Shown here one piece after another: positions 30,422 to 39,429 of a DNA stretch of 64,000 bases. Both the position numbers and the translations under genes were made by a program. Where the stretch lies: the NCBI RefSeq assembly GCF_022132145.1, contig NZ_JAJISP010000001.1, positions 1,364,001 through 1,428,000 of the forward strand, given 5' to 3'. Position 1 is the first letter of the stretch, and each line of letters opens with the position of its first letter. The notes under the pieces were generated by a model, which was given only the letters and a program-made list of their open reading frames with translations, searched no databases and was not told where the DNA came from. The stretch is from Pseudomonas sp. MMS21 TM103 (GTDB lineage: Bacteria; Pseudomonadota; Gammaproteobacteria; Pseudomonadales; Pseudomonadaceae).

Positions 30422-32470
30422 GTGACTGCGAACAATCCGCTGCTTCAAGATTTCGACCTGCCGCCCTACTCCGCCATTCGCCCGGAGCACGTCGAGCCGG
30501 CCATCGATAGCATTCTCGCCGACAACCGTGCGGCCATCGCCGACCTGCTCAGCCGCCAGGCCGACCAGCCGAGTTGGGACGGGCTGGTGCTGGCGCTCGA
30601 CGAATTGAATGATCGTCTTGGCCGCGCCTGGAGCCCGGTCAGCCATCTCAATGCGGTGTGCAACAACGCCGAATTGCGTGCGGCCTATGAGACCTGCCTG
30701 CCCAAGCTGTCCGAGTACTCGACCGAGCTGGGCCATAACCGTGCGCTGTACGAGGCCTACCATGCCTTGGCCGCGAGCCCCGAGGCGGCTGGGTTCGATG
30801 TTGCCCAGCAGACCATCCTCAAGCACAGCCTGCGCGACTTTCACCTGTCCGGCATCGACCTGCCCGAGGCCGAGAAGCAACGCTTCGGCGCCATTCAAAG
30901 CAAGCTCTCCGAGCTGGGCAGCCGCTTCTCCAACCAGCTGCTCGATGCCACCCAGGCCTGGAGCAAGCAGGTCAGCAGCGAGGCGGCGCTGGCCGGCCTG
31001 ACCGATTCGGCCAAGGCGCAGATGGCCCAGGCGGCCGAGGCCAAGGACCTGGACGGCTGGCTGATCAGCCTGGAATTTCCCAGCTATTTCGCGGTGATGA
31101 CCTACGCCGACGACCGCGCCCTGCGCGAAGAGGTGTATGCCGCTTATTGCACTCGCGCCTCCGATCAGGGGCCGAATGCCGGCCAGCACGATAACAGCCC
31201 GGTGATGTTGGAAATCCTCGCCTTGCGCCAGGAACTGGCCAAGCTGCTCGGTTTCGCCAACTACGCCGAGCTGAGCCTGGCGAGCAAGATGGCCGAATCC
31301 ACCGACCAGGTGCTGCACTTCCTGCGTGACCTGGCGGTGCGCAGCAAGCCGTTCGCCGCCCAGGACCTGGCCGAGCTGCAGGCCTTCGCGGCCGAGCAAG
31401 GTTGCAGCGACCTGCAAAGCTGGGATGTCGGCTACTACAGCGAGAAGCTGCGCGAGCAGCGCTACAGCATTTCCCAGGAAATCCTCCGCGCCTACTTCCC
31501 CATCGACAAGGTGCTGGGCGGCCTGTTCGCCATCGTCGAGAAGCTCTATGGCATCCAGATCGAGGAGCTGTCCGGGTTCGACGCCTGGCACCCGGATGTA
31601 CGCCTGTTCGAGATCAAGGAGCACGGCGAGCATGTCGGGCGCTTCTTCTTCGACCTCTACGCTCGCGCCAACAAGCGCGGTGGCGCCTGGATGGACGGCG
31701 CCCGCGACAAGCGGCGCAGCGCCTCGGGCAAGCTGATCAGCCCGGTGGCCAACCTGGTGTGCAATTTCACCCCGGCGGTGGGCGACAAGCCGGCGCTGTT
31801 GACCCACGACGAAGTCACCACCCTGTTCCACGAATTCGGCCACGGCCTGCATCACCTGCTGACCCGGGTCGAGCATGCTGGCGCCTCGGGGATCAATGGT
31901 GTGGCCTGGGATGCGGTCGAGCTGCCGAGCCAGTTCATGGAGAACTGGTGCTGGGAGCCCGAAGGCCTGGCGCTGATTTCCGGTCACTACCAAACTGGCG
32001 ACGCCCTGCCGCAGAACCTGCTGGACAAGATGCTGGCGGCGAAAAACTTCCAGTCCGGCCTGATGATGGTGCGTCAGCTGGAGTTCAGCCTGTTCGACTT
32101 CGAACTGCACGCCACTCACGGCGACGGCCGCAGTGTGCTCGAGGTACTCGAAGGCATCCGCGACGAAGTCTCGGTGCTGCGCCCGCCGGCCTACAACCGC
32201 TTCCCCAACAGCTTTGCGCATATCTTCGCCGGCGGTTACGCGGCCGGTTACTACAGCTACAAATGGGCCGAAGTGCTCTCGGCGGATGCCTTCTCGCGCT
32301 TCGAGGAAGAAGGCGTGTTCAACCGCGACACCGGTCGCGCCTTCCGCGAGGCGATCCTCGCCCGCGGCGGTTCCCAGGAACCGATGGAGTTGTTCGTCGA
32401 CTTCCGCGGCCGCGAGCCGAGCATCGACCCGCTGCTGCGGCATCTGGGCCTGAGCCAGGAGGCCGCATGA
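30422..32470 (+). CDS. prlC: Oligopeptidase A
   Basis: The GTG start at 30422 has AAGGTG 5 nt ahead; the 682-residue length fits the M3 family. The zinc motif HEFGH is at His470-His474, and the third ligand Glu lies in NWCWEPEGL. The cytosolic enzyme degrades signal peptides and other oligopeptides. The stop overlaps the start of the zinc-ribbon gene by ATGA, and this pairing is conserved in Pseudomonas (family knowledge). Confidence 0.96.
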   Translation: MTANNPLLQDFDLPPYSAIRPEHVEPAIDSILADNRAAIADLLSRQADQPSWDGLVLALDELNDRLGRAWSPVSHLNAVCNNAELRAAYETCLPKLSEYSTELGHNRALYEAYHALAASPEAAGFDVAQQTILKHSLRDFHLSGIDLPEAEKQRFGAIQSKLSELGSRFSNQLLDATQAWSKQVSSEAALAGLTDSAKAQMAQAAEAKDLDGWLISLEFPSYFAVMTYADDRALREEVYAAYCTRASDQGPNAGQHDNSPVMLEILALRQELAKLLGFANYAELSLASKMAESTDQVLHFLRDLAVRSKPFAAQDLAELQAFAAEQGCSDLQSWDVGYYSEKLREQRYSISQEILRAYFPIDKVLGGLFAIVEKLYGIQIEELSGFDAWHPDVRLFEIKEHGEHVGRFFFDLYARANKRGGAWMDGARDKRRSASGKLISPVANLVCNFTPAVGDKPALLTHDEVTTLFHEFGHGLHHLLTRVEHAGASGINGVAWDAVELPSQFMENWCWEPEGLALISGHYQTGDALPQNLLDKMLAAKNFQSGLMMVRQLEFSLFDFELHATHGDGRSVLEVLEGIRDEVSVLRPPAYNRFPNSFAHIFAGGYAAGYYSYKWAEVLSADAFSRFEEEGVFNRDTGRAFREAILARGGSQEPMELFVDFRGREPSIDPLLRHLGLSQEAA

Positions 32471-32751
32471 GCGACGTGCCTAAGGTAAGCAAGAGGCGCT
32501 TTATCGCCGGCGCCGTGTGCCCGGCGTGCAGCGAGATGGACAAGATCCAGATGTGGGACGAAGACGGCGTACCGCACCGCGAATGCGTGGGCTGCGGTTA
32601 CGCCGACACCCTGGATGCGCGCGGCAACTCGGTGCCCAGGGAGCTGCCGACTCGGGTCAACGTCAGCGCACTGAAGCCCAAGGCTGCCAATCCCAAGGTG
32701 CAGGCGGTGCAGTTCTTTCCCAATCCCAAGCTGAAGAAGCCGACCGAGTAA
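32467..32751 (+). CDS. YheV-family zinc-ribbon protein
   Basis: The 94-residue product begins MSDVPKVSKRRFIAGAVCPAC and has two CxxC pairs (CPAC and CVGC) that form a zinc ribbon. A basic C-terminal half follows. It is translationally coupled to prlC. YheV/DUF2387 proteins have no established function. Confidence 0.9.
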   Translation: MSDVPKVSKRRFIAGAVCPACSEMDKIQMWDEDGVPHRECVGCGYADTLDARGNSVPRELPTRVNVSALKPKAANPKVQAVQFFPNPKLKKPTE

Positions 32752-32974
32752 ACCCGCAGGGGCTAACCGCTGCTGTCACCCGGCGACGCAGTTTGCCAGG
32801 TGTTGGCTTCGTCGCTGACGCCCAGCGTCACGGGCGGCGTGCCCAGGCACCAGCCAGGGAGCGATGAACGCGATGGCGGATGGTCAGCGGCTGCCACAGG
32901 CCGTGCCCATGATCATGGGGTCGACGGCCTGGACCGGCAGGCGACGGCTGGTACTTGGTGATCAGGCAGAATAA

Positions 32975-32990
32975 CTGTACTTATATACAG
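32975..32990. promoter_or_regulatory. LexA (SOS) box upstream of the radical SAM gene
   Basis: CTGTACTTATATACAG fits CTG-N10-CAG, the gamma-proteobacterial LexA consensus, with an AT-rich centre. It ends 20 nt before ATG 33011, in the promoter region, so LexA should repress the downstream gene. The P. aeruginosa homologue (PA0069) is a reported SOS gene, as I recall. Confidence 0.85.
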
Positions 32991-33010
32991 TATTCTGCCG
33001 GAGTCGCTCC

Positions 33011-34072
33011 ATGTCTGTTTCCCTGCCGCCGCGCGGTCGCGGTACCGCCAGCAACCCGCATAACCGCTTCGCGCCGACCCGTTCGGTGGCCGAGGATGAC
33101 GGCTGGTATCAGGACGAGACGCCGCCGTCGCGCGCCACCGAGGTGCGCAGCGAGATGGCCAAGAGCGTCATCACCCGCAACAACTCGCCGGATGTCGGTT
33201 TCGACCGGTCGGTAAATCCCTATCGGGGCTGCGAGCATGGCTGCATCTACTGTTTCGCCCGGCCCAGCCACGCTTACTGGGATATGTCGCCGGGCATCGA
33301 TTTCGAAACCCGGTTGATCGCCAAGACCAACCTGGCCAGCCGCCTGGAAGAGCAACTGCAGAAACCCGGCTACGTACCGCAGCCGATCGCCCTGGGCATC
33401 AACACCGATGCCTACCAGCCGATCGAGCGCGAGCAGCGCCTGACCCGCCAGGCCCTGGAAATTCTCCTGCGCTACAAGCATCCGCTGCACATCATTACCA
33501 AGGGTTCGCTGATCCTGCGCGACCTCGATCTGCTCAGCGAGCTGGCCAGTCAGCGCCTGGTCAGCGTGGCCTTCAGCCTGACCACCCTCGACGACGAACT
33601 GAAACGCATCATGGAGCCGCGCGCCGCTTCGCCGGGGGCACGCCTGCGCGCCATGCGCACGCTGCACGAGGCCGGGGTGCCGGTCGGGGTGATCTGTGCG
33701 CCGATGATTCCGCTGATCAACGACAGCGAGCTGGAGCGCCTGCTTGAGGCCGCCCGCGATGCCGGCGCAGGCTCGGCCGGCTATGTGCTGCTGCGCCTGC
33801 CGCTGGAAATCGCCGGGCTGTTCGAGCAATGGCTGCAGGCGCACTTTCCCGAGCGCGCCGCCCATGTCATGAGCCTGATCCGCCAGTCGCGCGGCGGCAA
33901 GAACTATGACAGCCGCTTCGGCAGCCGCATGCGCGGCGAAGGCCCGTTCGCCGAACTGCTGGCCCAGCGCTTTCGCCTCGCCAGTCGCAAGCTGGGCCTG
34001 GATCGCCGTGACACCCAGGGCCTGGACTGCTCGCAGTTCTGCCCGCCGGGGGCGCAGCTGAGCCTGCTCTGA
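33011..34072 (+). CDS. SOS-linked radical SAM protein (PA0069 family, SplB-like)
   Basis: The 353-residue protein carries the radical SAM cluster motif CEHGCIYC (CxxxCxxC) near residue 77, in NPYRGCEHGCIYCFARPSHAY. This context resembles spore photoproduct lyase-like proteins. A distal Cys pair in the C-terminus (GLDCSQFCPPG) is also conserved. It probably makes a DNA-damage-linked radical reaction; the true substrate is unknown. A LexA box lies directly upstream, and Shine-Dalgarno GGAG precedes the ATG. Confidence 0.9.
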   Translation: MSVSLPPRGRGTASNPHNRFAPTRSVAEDDGWYQDETPPSRATEVRSEMAKSVITRNNSPDVGFDRSVNPYRGCEHGCIYCFARPSHAYWDMSPGIDFETRLIAKTNLASRLEEQLQKPGYVPQPIALGINTDAYQPIEREQRLTRQALEILLRYKHPLHIITKGSLILRDLDLLSELASQRLVSVAFSLTTLDDELKRIMEPRAASPGARLRAMRTLHEAGVPVGVICAPMIPLINDSELERLLEAARDAGAGSAGYVLLRLPLEIAGLFEQWLQAHFPERAAHVMSLIRQSRGGKNYDSRFGSRMRGEGPFAELLAQRFRLASRKLGLDRRDTQGLDCSQFCPPGAQLSLL

Positions 34073-34310
34073 ATACTGGGAGGTTATGAGCCGACGGTTT
34101 CCTGCGGCCGCCTGCAGATGCCCGCGGTTAATCGTGCACTGGAACGCGAATTGCTTTTGATCGAACAGGAGATCTGGCCGGCCGCCATTGTCCGGGTTCG
34201 CAGTGACCCAGGGTGCGCGTCGAGTGTCCAGTTAAGGTGCGCAATCACTGGCCTGAGGTGTTGGCTGCGCCAGGAGGATGCGCCCCCGCAGATTTTTCGA
34301 GGTTAGCCCT

Positions 34311-35024
34311 ATGGACAAACAAGAGCAGCAGAACATTCGCGTGGTGGAAAGCGCCGAGGAAGCGCTGCGGCATATTGTCGACGGCTTCCAGCGCTTCCGT
34401 GAGGAGGTCTTTCCGCAGCAACAGGCGTTGTTCAAGAAGCTCGCCCATGAGCAGACGCCACGGGCGATGGTCATCACCTGCGCCGATTCGCGCGTCGTCC
34501 CCGAATTGATTACCCAGAGCGATCCCGGCGACCTGTTCGTCTCCCGCAACGTCGGCAATGTGGTGCCGCCTTACGGGCAGATGATGGGCGGGGTCTCCAC
34601 CGCCATCGAGTACGCGGTGATGGCGTTGGGCGTGCAGCACATCATCATCTGCGGGCATTCCGACTGTGGCGCGATGAAGGCGGTGCTCAACCCCGAAGAC
34701 CTGGAGCGCATGCCGACGGTAAAAGCCTGGCTGCGCCATGCCGAAGTGGCCAAGATCGTGGTGGAGGACAATTGCGGCTGCGCCGACCACAACACCCTGG
34801 GCATCCTCACCGAGGAAAACGTGGTGGCCCAACTCGACCACCTGCGTACTCATCCCTCGGTAGCCTCGCGCCTGGCCAGCGGTCAATTGTTCATCCATGG
34901 CTGGGTGTACGACATCGAGACCAGCGAGATCAAGGCCTATGACGCCGAGAAAGGCGAGTTCCGCCAGATCGGCGACGGCCCACTGCCGATGGCCACACCG
35001 CGACCACGTTATTTACAGATCTGA
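34311..35024 (+). CDS. Beta-class carbonic anhydrase
   Basis: ATG 34311 is chosen; GAGGTT lies upstream, and the frame extension to 34278 is not conserved. The 237-residue protein has zinc ligands Cys57 (CADSR, with the Asp-Arg dyad), His116 and Cys119 (GHSDCGAM). It hydrates CO2 to bicarbonate in the cytosol. It resembles the P. aeruginosa enzyme PA0102, which sits at the same syntenic position before the cox cluster. The 238-nt gap upstream holds no other gene. Confidence 0.95.
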   Translation: MDKQEQQNIRVVESAEEALRHIVDGFQRFREEVFPQQQALFKKLAHEQTPRAMVITCADSRVVPELITQSDPGDLFVSRNVGNVVPPYGQMMGGVSTAIEYAVMALGVQHIIICGHSDCGAMKAVLNPEDLERMPTVKAWLRHAEVAKIVVEDNCGCADHNTLGILTEENVVAQLDHLRTHPSVASRLASGQLFIHGWVYDIETSEIKAYDAEKGEFRQIGDGPLPMATPRPRYLQI

Positions 35025-35110
35025 AAGCCGGCGGCATCCGGCCGTACAAGGTCGGACGGCGCCCCGCTCAACCCTGCGAAAGCGTTGTTCCCGGTTCGTG
35101 CGCGCGCTCG

Positions 35111-35767
35111 TCAGCTCGCCGCGCGCGATTCGTCCAGCTGCAGTTCTACTCCCAGTTGGCCTGACAGGCAGGGCCAGCGTTTCCAGGCGGCTTCGGTGTG
35201 CGGGTCGCTCAAGCGTTCGCGATAGGCGTGCACCGAGGCCTGGTCGAAGCTGGCCTCGTCGAGCATGCCATCCACGGCGTGGTGCACGGCTTCGTCCAGC
35301 TGATTGGCAAACGGCTCGCCGATCAACTGGTGGGCGATCAGGTTCGCCACCGTGGTGTCCAGCGGAATCAGGGGGCGGCCAAGGTGGGCGATGTAGCGGT
35401 CGTTGACCTCCTCGACCAGGCGGTGGGCCAGGTAGGCTTCGTCCAGCAGACCGTCGAGACCATCATGTCCGGCCATCAGTGCAGGTGGCTGGAGGAAAAA
35501 CTGTTCGGCGACTTTCAGTACTGGCTTGATCTGCGCTTCGATGCCGGCTTCGCGCGCGACCTGGTTGGCCGCCTCCAGAACATCGGGCACCTGCTCGATA
35601 TAGGCGCTGACAAAGCGCGTGAGCACCCCGAGGGTGTCAACGTCGGGTAGACGGATGGAGGGATGTAGACGCTCCAATTGCGTGCTCAGTTGTACGGAGA
35701 GTTGCTTGCTCCCGGCTTCGTGTTGGTGAGCGCGCTGAATCAGTTCGCGCAATGCGTGGGTATTCAT
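35111..35767 (-). CDS. Conserved hypothetical protein (PA0104-like)
   Basis: ATG 35767 has AGGAG 6 nt ahead; the product is 218 residues. It is acidic and helical, without signal peptide, membrane segment or catalytic motif. It contains IRLPDVDTLGVLTRFVSAYIE and DTTVANLIAHQLIGEPFANQ. It sits between the carbonic anhydrase and cox genes, as in P. aeruginosa. It is convergent with the carbonic anhydrase gene and divergent from coxB. The function is unknown. Confidence 0.75.
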   Translation of the reverse strand: MNTHALRELIQRAHQHEAGSKQLSVQLSTQLERLHPSIRLPDVDTLGVLTRFVSAYIEQVPDVLEAANQVAREAGIEAQIKPVLKVAEQFFLQPPALMAGHDGLDGLLDEAYLAHRLVEEVNDRYIAHLGRPLIPLDTTVANLIAHQLIGEPFANQLDEAVHHAVDGMLDEASFDQASVHAYRERLSDPHTEAAWKRWPCLSGQLGVELQLDESRAAS

Positions 35768-35958
35768 GACTACTCCTGAAGTGAGGACATGGGCGTGAAC
35801 CATAGCTGGCTGGAGGCAGCTGCTCAGACGCGATTGTCATAAATTTTTCATACTTATACGAGAGCGCTATAACGCGCTATCACTCATTGTAGCTGGGTCA
35901 TATCCACCGTGGCGTTTAGCGCAAGGCTTGCGCGGTGTTGACGATTTTTGTTTTGACG

Positions 35959-35986
35959 TTGCCAGGTCGAAGTCGCCGTCTATACT
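35959..35986 (+). promoter_or_regulatory. Predicted sigma70-type promoter of the cox operon
   Basis: TTGCCA (35959-35964) and TATACT (35981-35986) are 16 bp apart and match the -35 and -10 consensus at 5/6 and 5/6. They lie about 135 nt upstream of coxB, leaving a long leader. The rest of the 353-nt gap shows no gene. The cox cluster in P. aeruginosa is known to depend on RpoS and RoxSR; no site for these is assigned. Confidence 0.55.
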
Positions 35987-36120
35987 CGAATTCGAAAGAC
36001 AGTACCTGATAACACCGGACGGGCTTCGGCACGGAGAGGTTTCGACAGTTGTCATGGCCGTCGATCCTTTTGCTGCATGCCCCGCCGGCGGGATAACAAG
36101 AACGATAAGGGGAACCCGCA

Positions 36121-37245
36121 ATGATGCGACATCCACGTGTTTGGATGAGCCTCCTGCTGTGTTTGGTATTCAGTTCGGCTAACGCCAGCTGGACGCTTAA
36201 CATGGCGCCCGGCGCTACTGAGGTCAGTCGCTCGGTGTTTGACCTGCACATGACCATTTTCTGGATATGCGTCGTGATCGGCGTGGTGGTATTCGGCGCA
36301 ATGTTCTGGTCGATGCTGATTCACCGCCGCTCAACGGGGCAGCAGCCCGCGCACTTTCACGAAAGCACCACGGTGGAGATCCTCTGGACCGTGGTGCCGC
36401 TGGTGATTCTGGTACTGATGGCGATCCCGGCGACCAAGACGCTGATCGAAATCTACGACAGCTCGGAATCCGAACTGGATATCCAGATCACCGGTTACCA
36501 GTGGAAATGGCACTACAAATACCTGGGCCAGGACGTCGAGTTCTTCAGCAACCTGACCACGCCGCAAGACCAGATCCTTAACCAGGCCGAAAAGGGCGAG
36601 CACTACCTGCTTGAGGTCGATCAGCCGCTGGTGGTGCCGGTTGGCACCAAAGTACGCTTTCTGATTACCTCCGCCGATGTGATCCATTCCTGGTGGGTGC
36701 CGGCCCTGGCCGTGAAGAAGGACGCCATTCCCGGCTTCGTCAATGAGTCCTGGACGCGGGTCGAGGAACCAGGGATCTATCGCGGTCAGTGCGCCGAGCT
36801 GTGCGGCAAGGATCACGGCTTCATGCCGATCGTGGTCGAGGTCAAGTCGAAGGAGGACTACGCCGCCTGGCTGGCCGAGCGCAAGCAGCTAGCGCTTGCC
36901 GAGCAGGAGCTGACTAGCAAGGAGTGGACCCAGGAAGAACTCCTGGCCCGTGGCGAAAAGGCCTATAACACATCCTGCGCTGCCTGCCACCAGCCTACTG
37001 GCGAAGGTTTGCCGCCGATGTTCCCTGCACTCAAAGGCTCCGCCATCGCCACCGGCCCAGTCGCAGGACATATCGACATCGTGGTCAACGGCAAGCAGGG
37101 CACCTCCATGGCCGCCTTCGGCAAGCAACTGTCGGAAGTCGACATTGCCGCGATCATCACCTACGAACGCAACGCCTGGGGCAACAAAGTGGGTGACATG
37201 GTCACACCACAAGACGTTCTCGCGTTCAAACAAGCTCAGGAGTAA
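36121..37245 (+). CDS. coxB: Cytochrome c oxidase subunit II with C-terminal cytochrome c domain
   Basis: The 374-residue protein has a signal peptide (1-23), two TM helices (about 38-60 and 85-105) and a CuA cupredoxin domain with CAELCGKDHGFM (Cys224, Cys228, His and Met ligands). A fused class-I cytochrome c domain carries CAACH at Cys286-His290. It accepts electrons from cytochrome c and passes them to subunit I. This is the caa3-like form of aa3 oxidase subunit II. coxA begins 4 nt downstream. Confidence 0.97.
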   Translation: MMRHPRVWMSLLLCLVFSSANASWTLNMAPGATEVSRSVFDLHMTIFWICVVIGVVVFGAMFWSMLIHRRSTGQQPAHFHESTTVEILWTVVPLVILVLMAIPATKTLIEIYDSSESELDIQITGYQWKWHYKYLGQDVEFFSNLTTPQDQILNQAEKGEHYLLEVDQPLVVPVGTKVRFLITSADVIHSWWVPALAVKKDAIPGFVNESWTRVEEPGIYRGQCAELCGKDHGFMPIVVEVKSKEDYAAWLAERKQLALAEQELTSKEWTQEELLARGEKAYNTSCAACHQPTGEGLPPMFPALKGSAIATGPVAGHIDIVVNGKQGTSMAAFGKQLSEVDIAAIITYERNAWGNKVGDMVTPQDVLAFKQAQE

Positions 37246-37249
37246 GGAC

Positions 37250-38854
37250 ATGAGTGCAGTGATCGATACGGATCATAAAGGTCATGGCCATGCCGGGGAT
37301 GACCATCATCATGGCCCCGCCAAAGGTCTGATGCGTTGGGTGCTGACCACCAACCATAAAGACATCGGCACCATGTACCTGTGGTTCAGCTTCGCCATGT
37401 TCCTCCTCGGCGGCACCATGGCCATGGTGATCCGCGCCGAGCTGTTCCAGCCAGGCTTGCAGATCGTGCAGCCTGAATTCTTCAACCAGATGACCACCAT
37501 GCATGGCCTGATCATGGTTTTCGGCGCGGTGATGCCAGCCTTCGTCGGCCTGGCCAACTGGATGATTCCGCTGATGATCGGTGCGCCGGACATGGCCTTG
37601 CCGCGGATGAACAACTTCAGCTTCTGGCTGCTTCCGGCGGCCTTCAGCATGATGGTCAGCACCCTGTTCATGGAAGGCGGCGGGCCGAACTTCGGTTGGA
37701 CCTTCTACGCGCCGCTGTCCACCACCTACGCGCCGGAAAGCGTGACCTTCTTCATCTTCGCCGTGCACCTGATGGGTATCAGTTCGATCATGGGCGCGAT
37801 CAACGTGGTTGCCACCATCCTCAATCTGCGCGCCCCCGGCATGACCCTGATGAAGATGCCGCTGTTCGTCTGGACCTGGTTGATCACCGCCTTCCTGCTG
37901 ATCGCGGTGATGCCGGTACTGGCTGGCTGCGTGACCATGATGCTGATGGACATCCACTTCGGTACCAGCTTCTTCAGCGCTGCCGGTGGCGGCGATCCGG
38001 TATTGTTCCAGCACGTGTTCTGGTTCTTCGGCCACCCCGAGGTGTACATCATGATCCTGCCCGCGTTCGGCGCGGTCAGTGCGATCATCCCGGCCTTCGC
38101 GCGCAAGCCGTTGTTCGGCTACACCTCGATGGTCTATGCCACCGCGTCCATCGCCTTCCTCTCCTTCATCGTCTGGGCGCACCACATGTTCACCGTCGGT
38201 ATCCCGCTGACCGGCGAACTGTTCTTCATGTACGCCACCATGCTGATTGCCGTGCCGACCGGGGTGAAAGTGTTCAATTGGGCCAGCACCATGTGGCGCG
38301 GTTCCATGACCTTTGAAACGCCGATGCTGTTCTCGGTGGCCTTCGTCATCCTGTTCACCATTGGCGGTTTCTCCGGCCTGATGCTGGCCATCGCCCCGGC
38401 CGACTTCCAGTACCACGACACCTACTTCGTGGTGGCGCACTTCCACTATGTGCTGGTGCCGGGTGCGATCTTCGGCATCTTCGCCTCGGCCTACTACTGG
38501 CTGCCGAAGTGGACCGGGCACATGTACGACGAGACCCTGGGCAAGCTGCATTTCTGGATGAGCTTCGTCGGCATGAACCTGGCGTTCTTCCCCATGCACT
38601 TCGTCGGCCTGGCCGGCATGCCGCGGCGCATCCCGGACTACAACATGATGTTCGCCAACTTCAACATGGTCTCGAGCATCGGCGCCTTCATGTTCGGCGC
38701 GACCCAGTTGCTGTTCCTGTTTATCGTCATCAAGTGCATCCGTGGCGGCAAGCCGGCGGCGGCCAAGCCTTGGGACGGTGCCGAAGGGTTGGAGTGGACG
38801 ATCCCGTCGCCGGCGCCGTACCACACCTTCCAGACCCCGCCGGAAGTGAAGTAA
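37250..38854 (+). CDS. coxA: Cytochrome c oxidase subunit I (aa3 type)
   Basis: ATG 37250, 4 nt after the coxB stop and with AAGGA upstream, is the start; the 534-residue product has 12 TM helices. Key motifs are TMHGLIMVF, WFFGHPEVYIM (CuB His and K/D-channel Glu), WAHHMFTVG (CuB His pair) and FHYVLVPGA (heme ligand region). It is the catalytic heme a-heme a3/CuB subunit. The N-terminus is His-rich (HKGHGHAGDDHHHGP), possibly linked to copper. Confidence 0.98.
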   Translation: MSAVIDTDHKGHGHAGDDHHHGPAKGLMRWVLTTNHKDIGTMYLWFSFAMFLLGGTMAMVIRAELFQPGLQIVQPEFFNQMTTMHGLIMVFGAVMPAFVGLANWMIPLMIGAPDMALPRMNNFSFWLLPAAFSMMVSTLFMEGGGPNFGWTFYAPLSTTYAPESVTFFIFAVHLMGISSIMGAINVVATILNLRAPGMTLMKMPLFVWTWLITAFLLIAVMPVLAGCVTMMLMDIHFGTSFFSAAGGGDPVLFQHVFWFFGHPEVYIMILPAFGAVSAIIPAFARKPLFGYTSMVYATASIAFLSFIVWAHHMFTVGIPLTGELFFMYATMLIAVPTGVKVFNWASTMWRGSMTFETPMLFSVAFVILFTIGGFSGLMLAIAPADFQYHDTYFVVAHFHYVLVPGAIFGIFASAYYWLPKWTGHMYDETLGKLHFWMSFVGMNLAFFPMHFVGLAGMPRRIPDYNMMFANFNMVSSIGAFMFGATQLLFLFIVIKCIRGGKPAAAKPWDGAEGLEWTIPSPAPYHTFQTPPEVK

Positions 38855-38866
38855 GGAGCCGCGGCC

Positions 38867-39418
38867 ATGAGTGAAGCCCTGCCGATTCGCCGCCTGGTTA
38901 TCCGCCTGTCATTGGTGGTGGTGGCGATGTTCGGCTTCGGTTTCGCCCTGGTGCCGATCTACGACGTAATGTGTCAGGCCTTCGGCATTAACGGTAAAAC
39001 CGCCGGGGTCTATGAGGCCGGGCAGCAAAGTGTGGATTTGTCGCGCCAGGTGCGCGTGCAGTTTCTCGCCACCAATGCGGCCGACATGGTCTGGGAGTTC
39101 CGTCCGCTGGGCGATGAAGTGACGGTGCATCCGGGTGACAGCACGCAGATGGTGTTCGTCGCGCACAACCCCACGGACAAACCAATGACCGCTCAGGCGA
39201 TCCCCAGCATTGCTCCCTCCAAGGCAGCGGCGTATTTCCACAAGACCGAGTGTTTCTGCTTTACCCAGCAGATTCTGCAGCCCGGTGAACGTATTGAAAT
39301 GCCGGTACGTTTCATCGTCGATCGAGATTTACCGGCAGATGTGCGCCACCTGACCCTGGCCTACACCCTGTTCGATATCACTGCGAGTAAACCGCCTGTA
39401 GCCCAGGTGGGCCAATAA
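38867..39418 (+). CDS. ctaG: Cytochrome c oxidase assembly protein CtaG (Cox11)
   Basis: The 183-residue protein has a single N-terminal TM helix (about 13-33, FALVPIYDVMCQAFGING), the conserved Cys at VMC and the copper-binding CFCF in ECFCFTQQ. Cox11 inserts CuB into subunit I from the periplasmic side. It is in the middle of the cox operon, with 12 nt to coxA and 11 nt to coxC. Confidence 0.96.
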   Translation: MSEALPIRRLVIRLSLVVVAMFGFGFALVPIYDVMCQAFGINGKTAGVYEAGQQSVDLSRQVRVQFLATNAADMVWEFRPLGDEVTVHPGDSTQMVFVAHNPTDKPMTAQAIPSIAPSKAAAYFHKTECFCFTQQILQPGERIEMPVRFIVDRDLPADVRHLTLAYTLFDITASKPPVAQVGQ

Positions 39419-39429
39419 GGAGAACAAAG

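Noticed and set aside
30050..32443. 797-residue open frame antisense to prlC
   Set aside because: It is a GC-rich shadow of prlC: low complexity, no family motif, and prlC is clearly coding on the other strand.
34118..34306. 62-residue open frame upstream of the beta carbonic anhydrase
   Set aside because: No conserved motif or ribosome-binding site; more likely leader sequence.
37226..38824. 532-residue open frame antisense to coxA, rich in His, Glu and Arg
   Set aside because: It is an antisense shadow of the highly conserved coxA.
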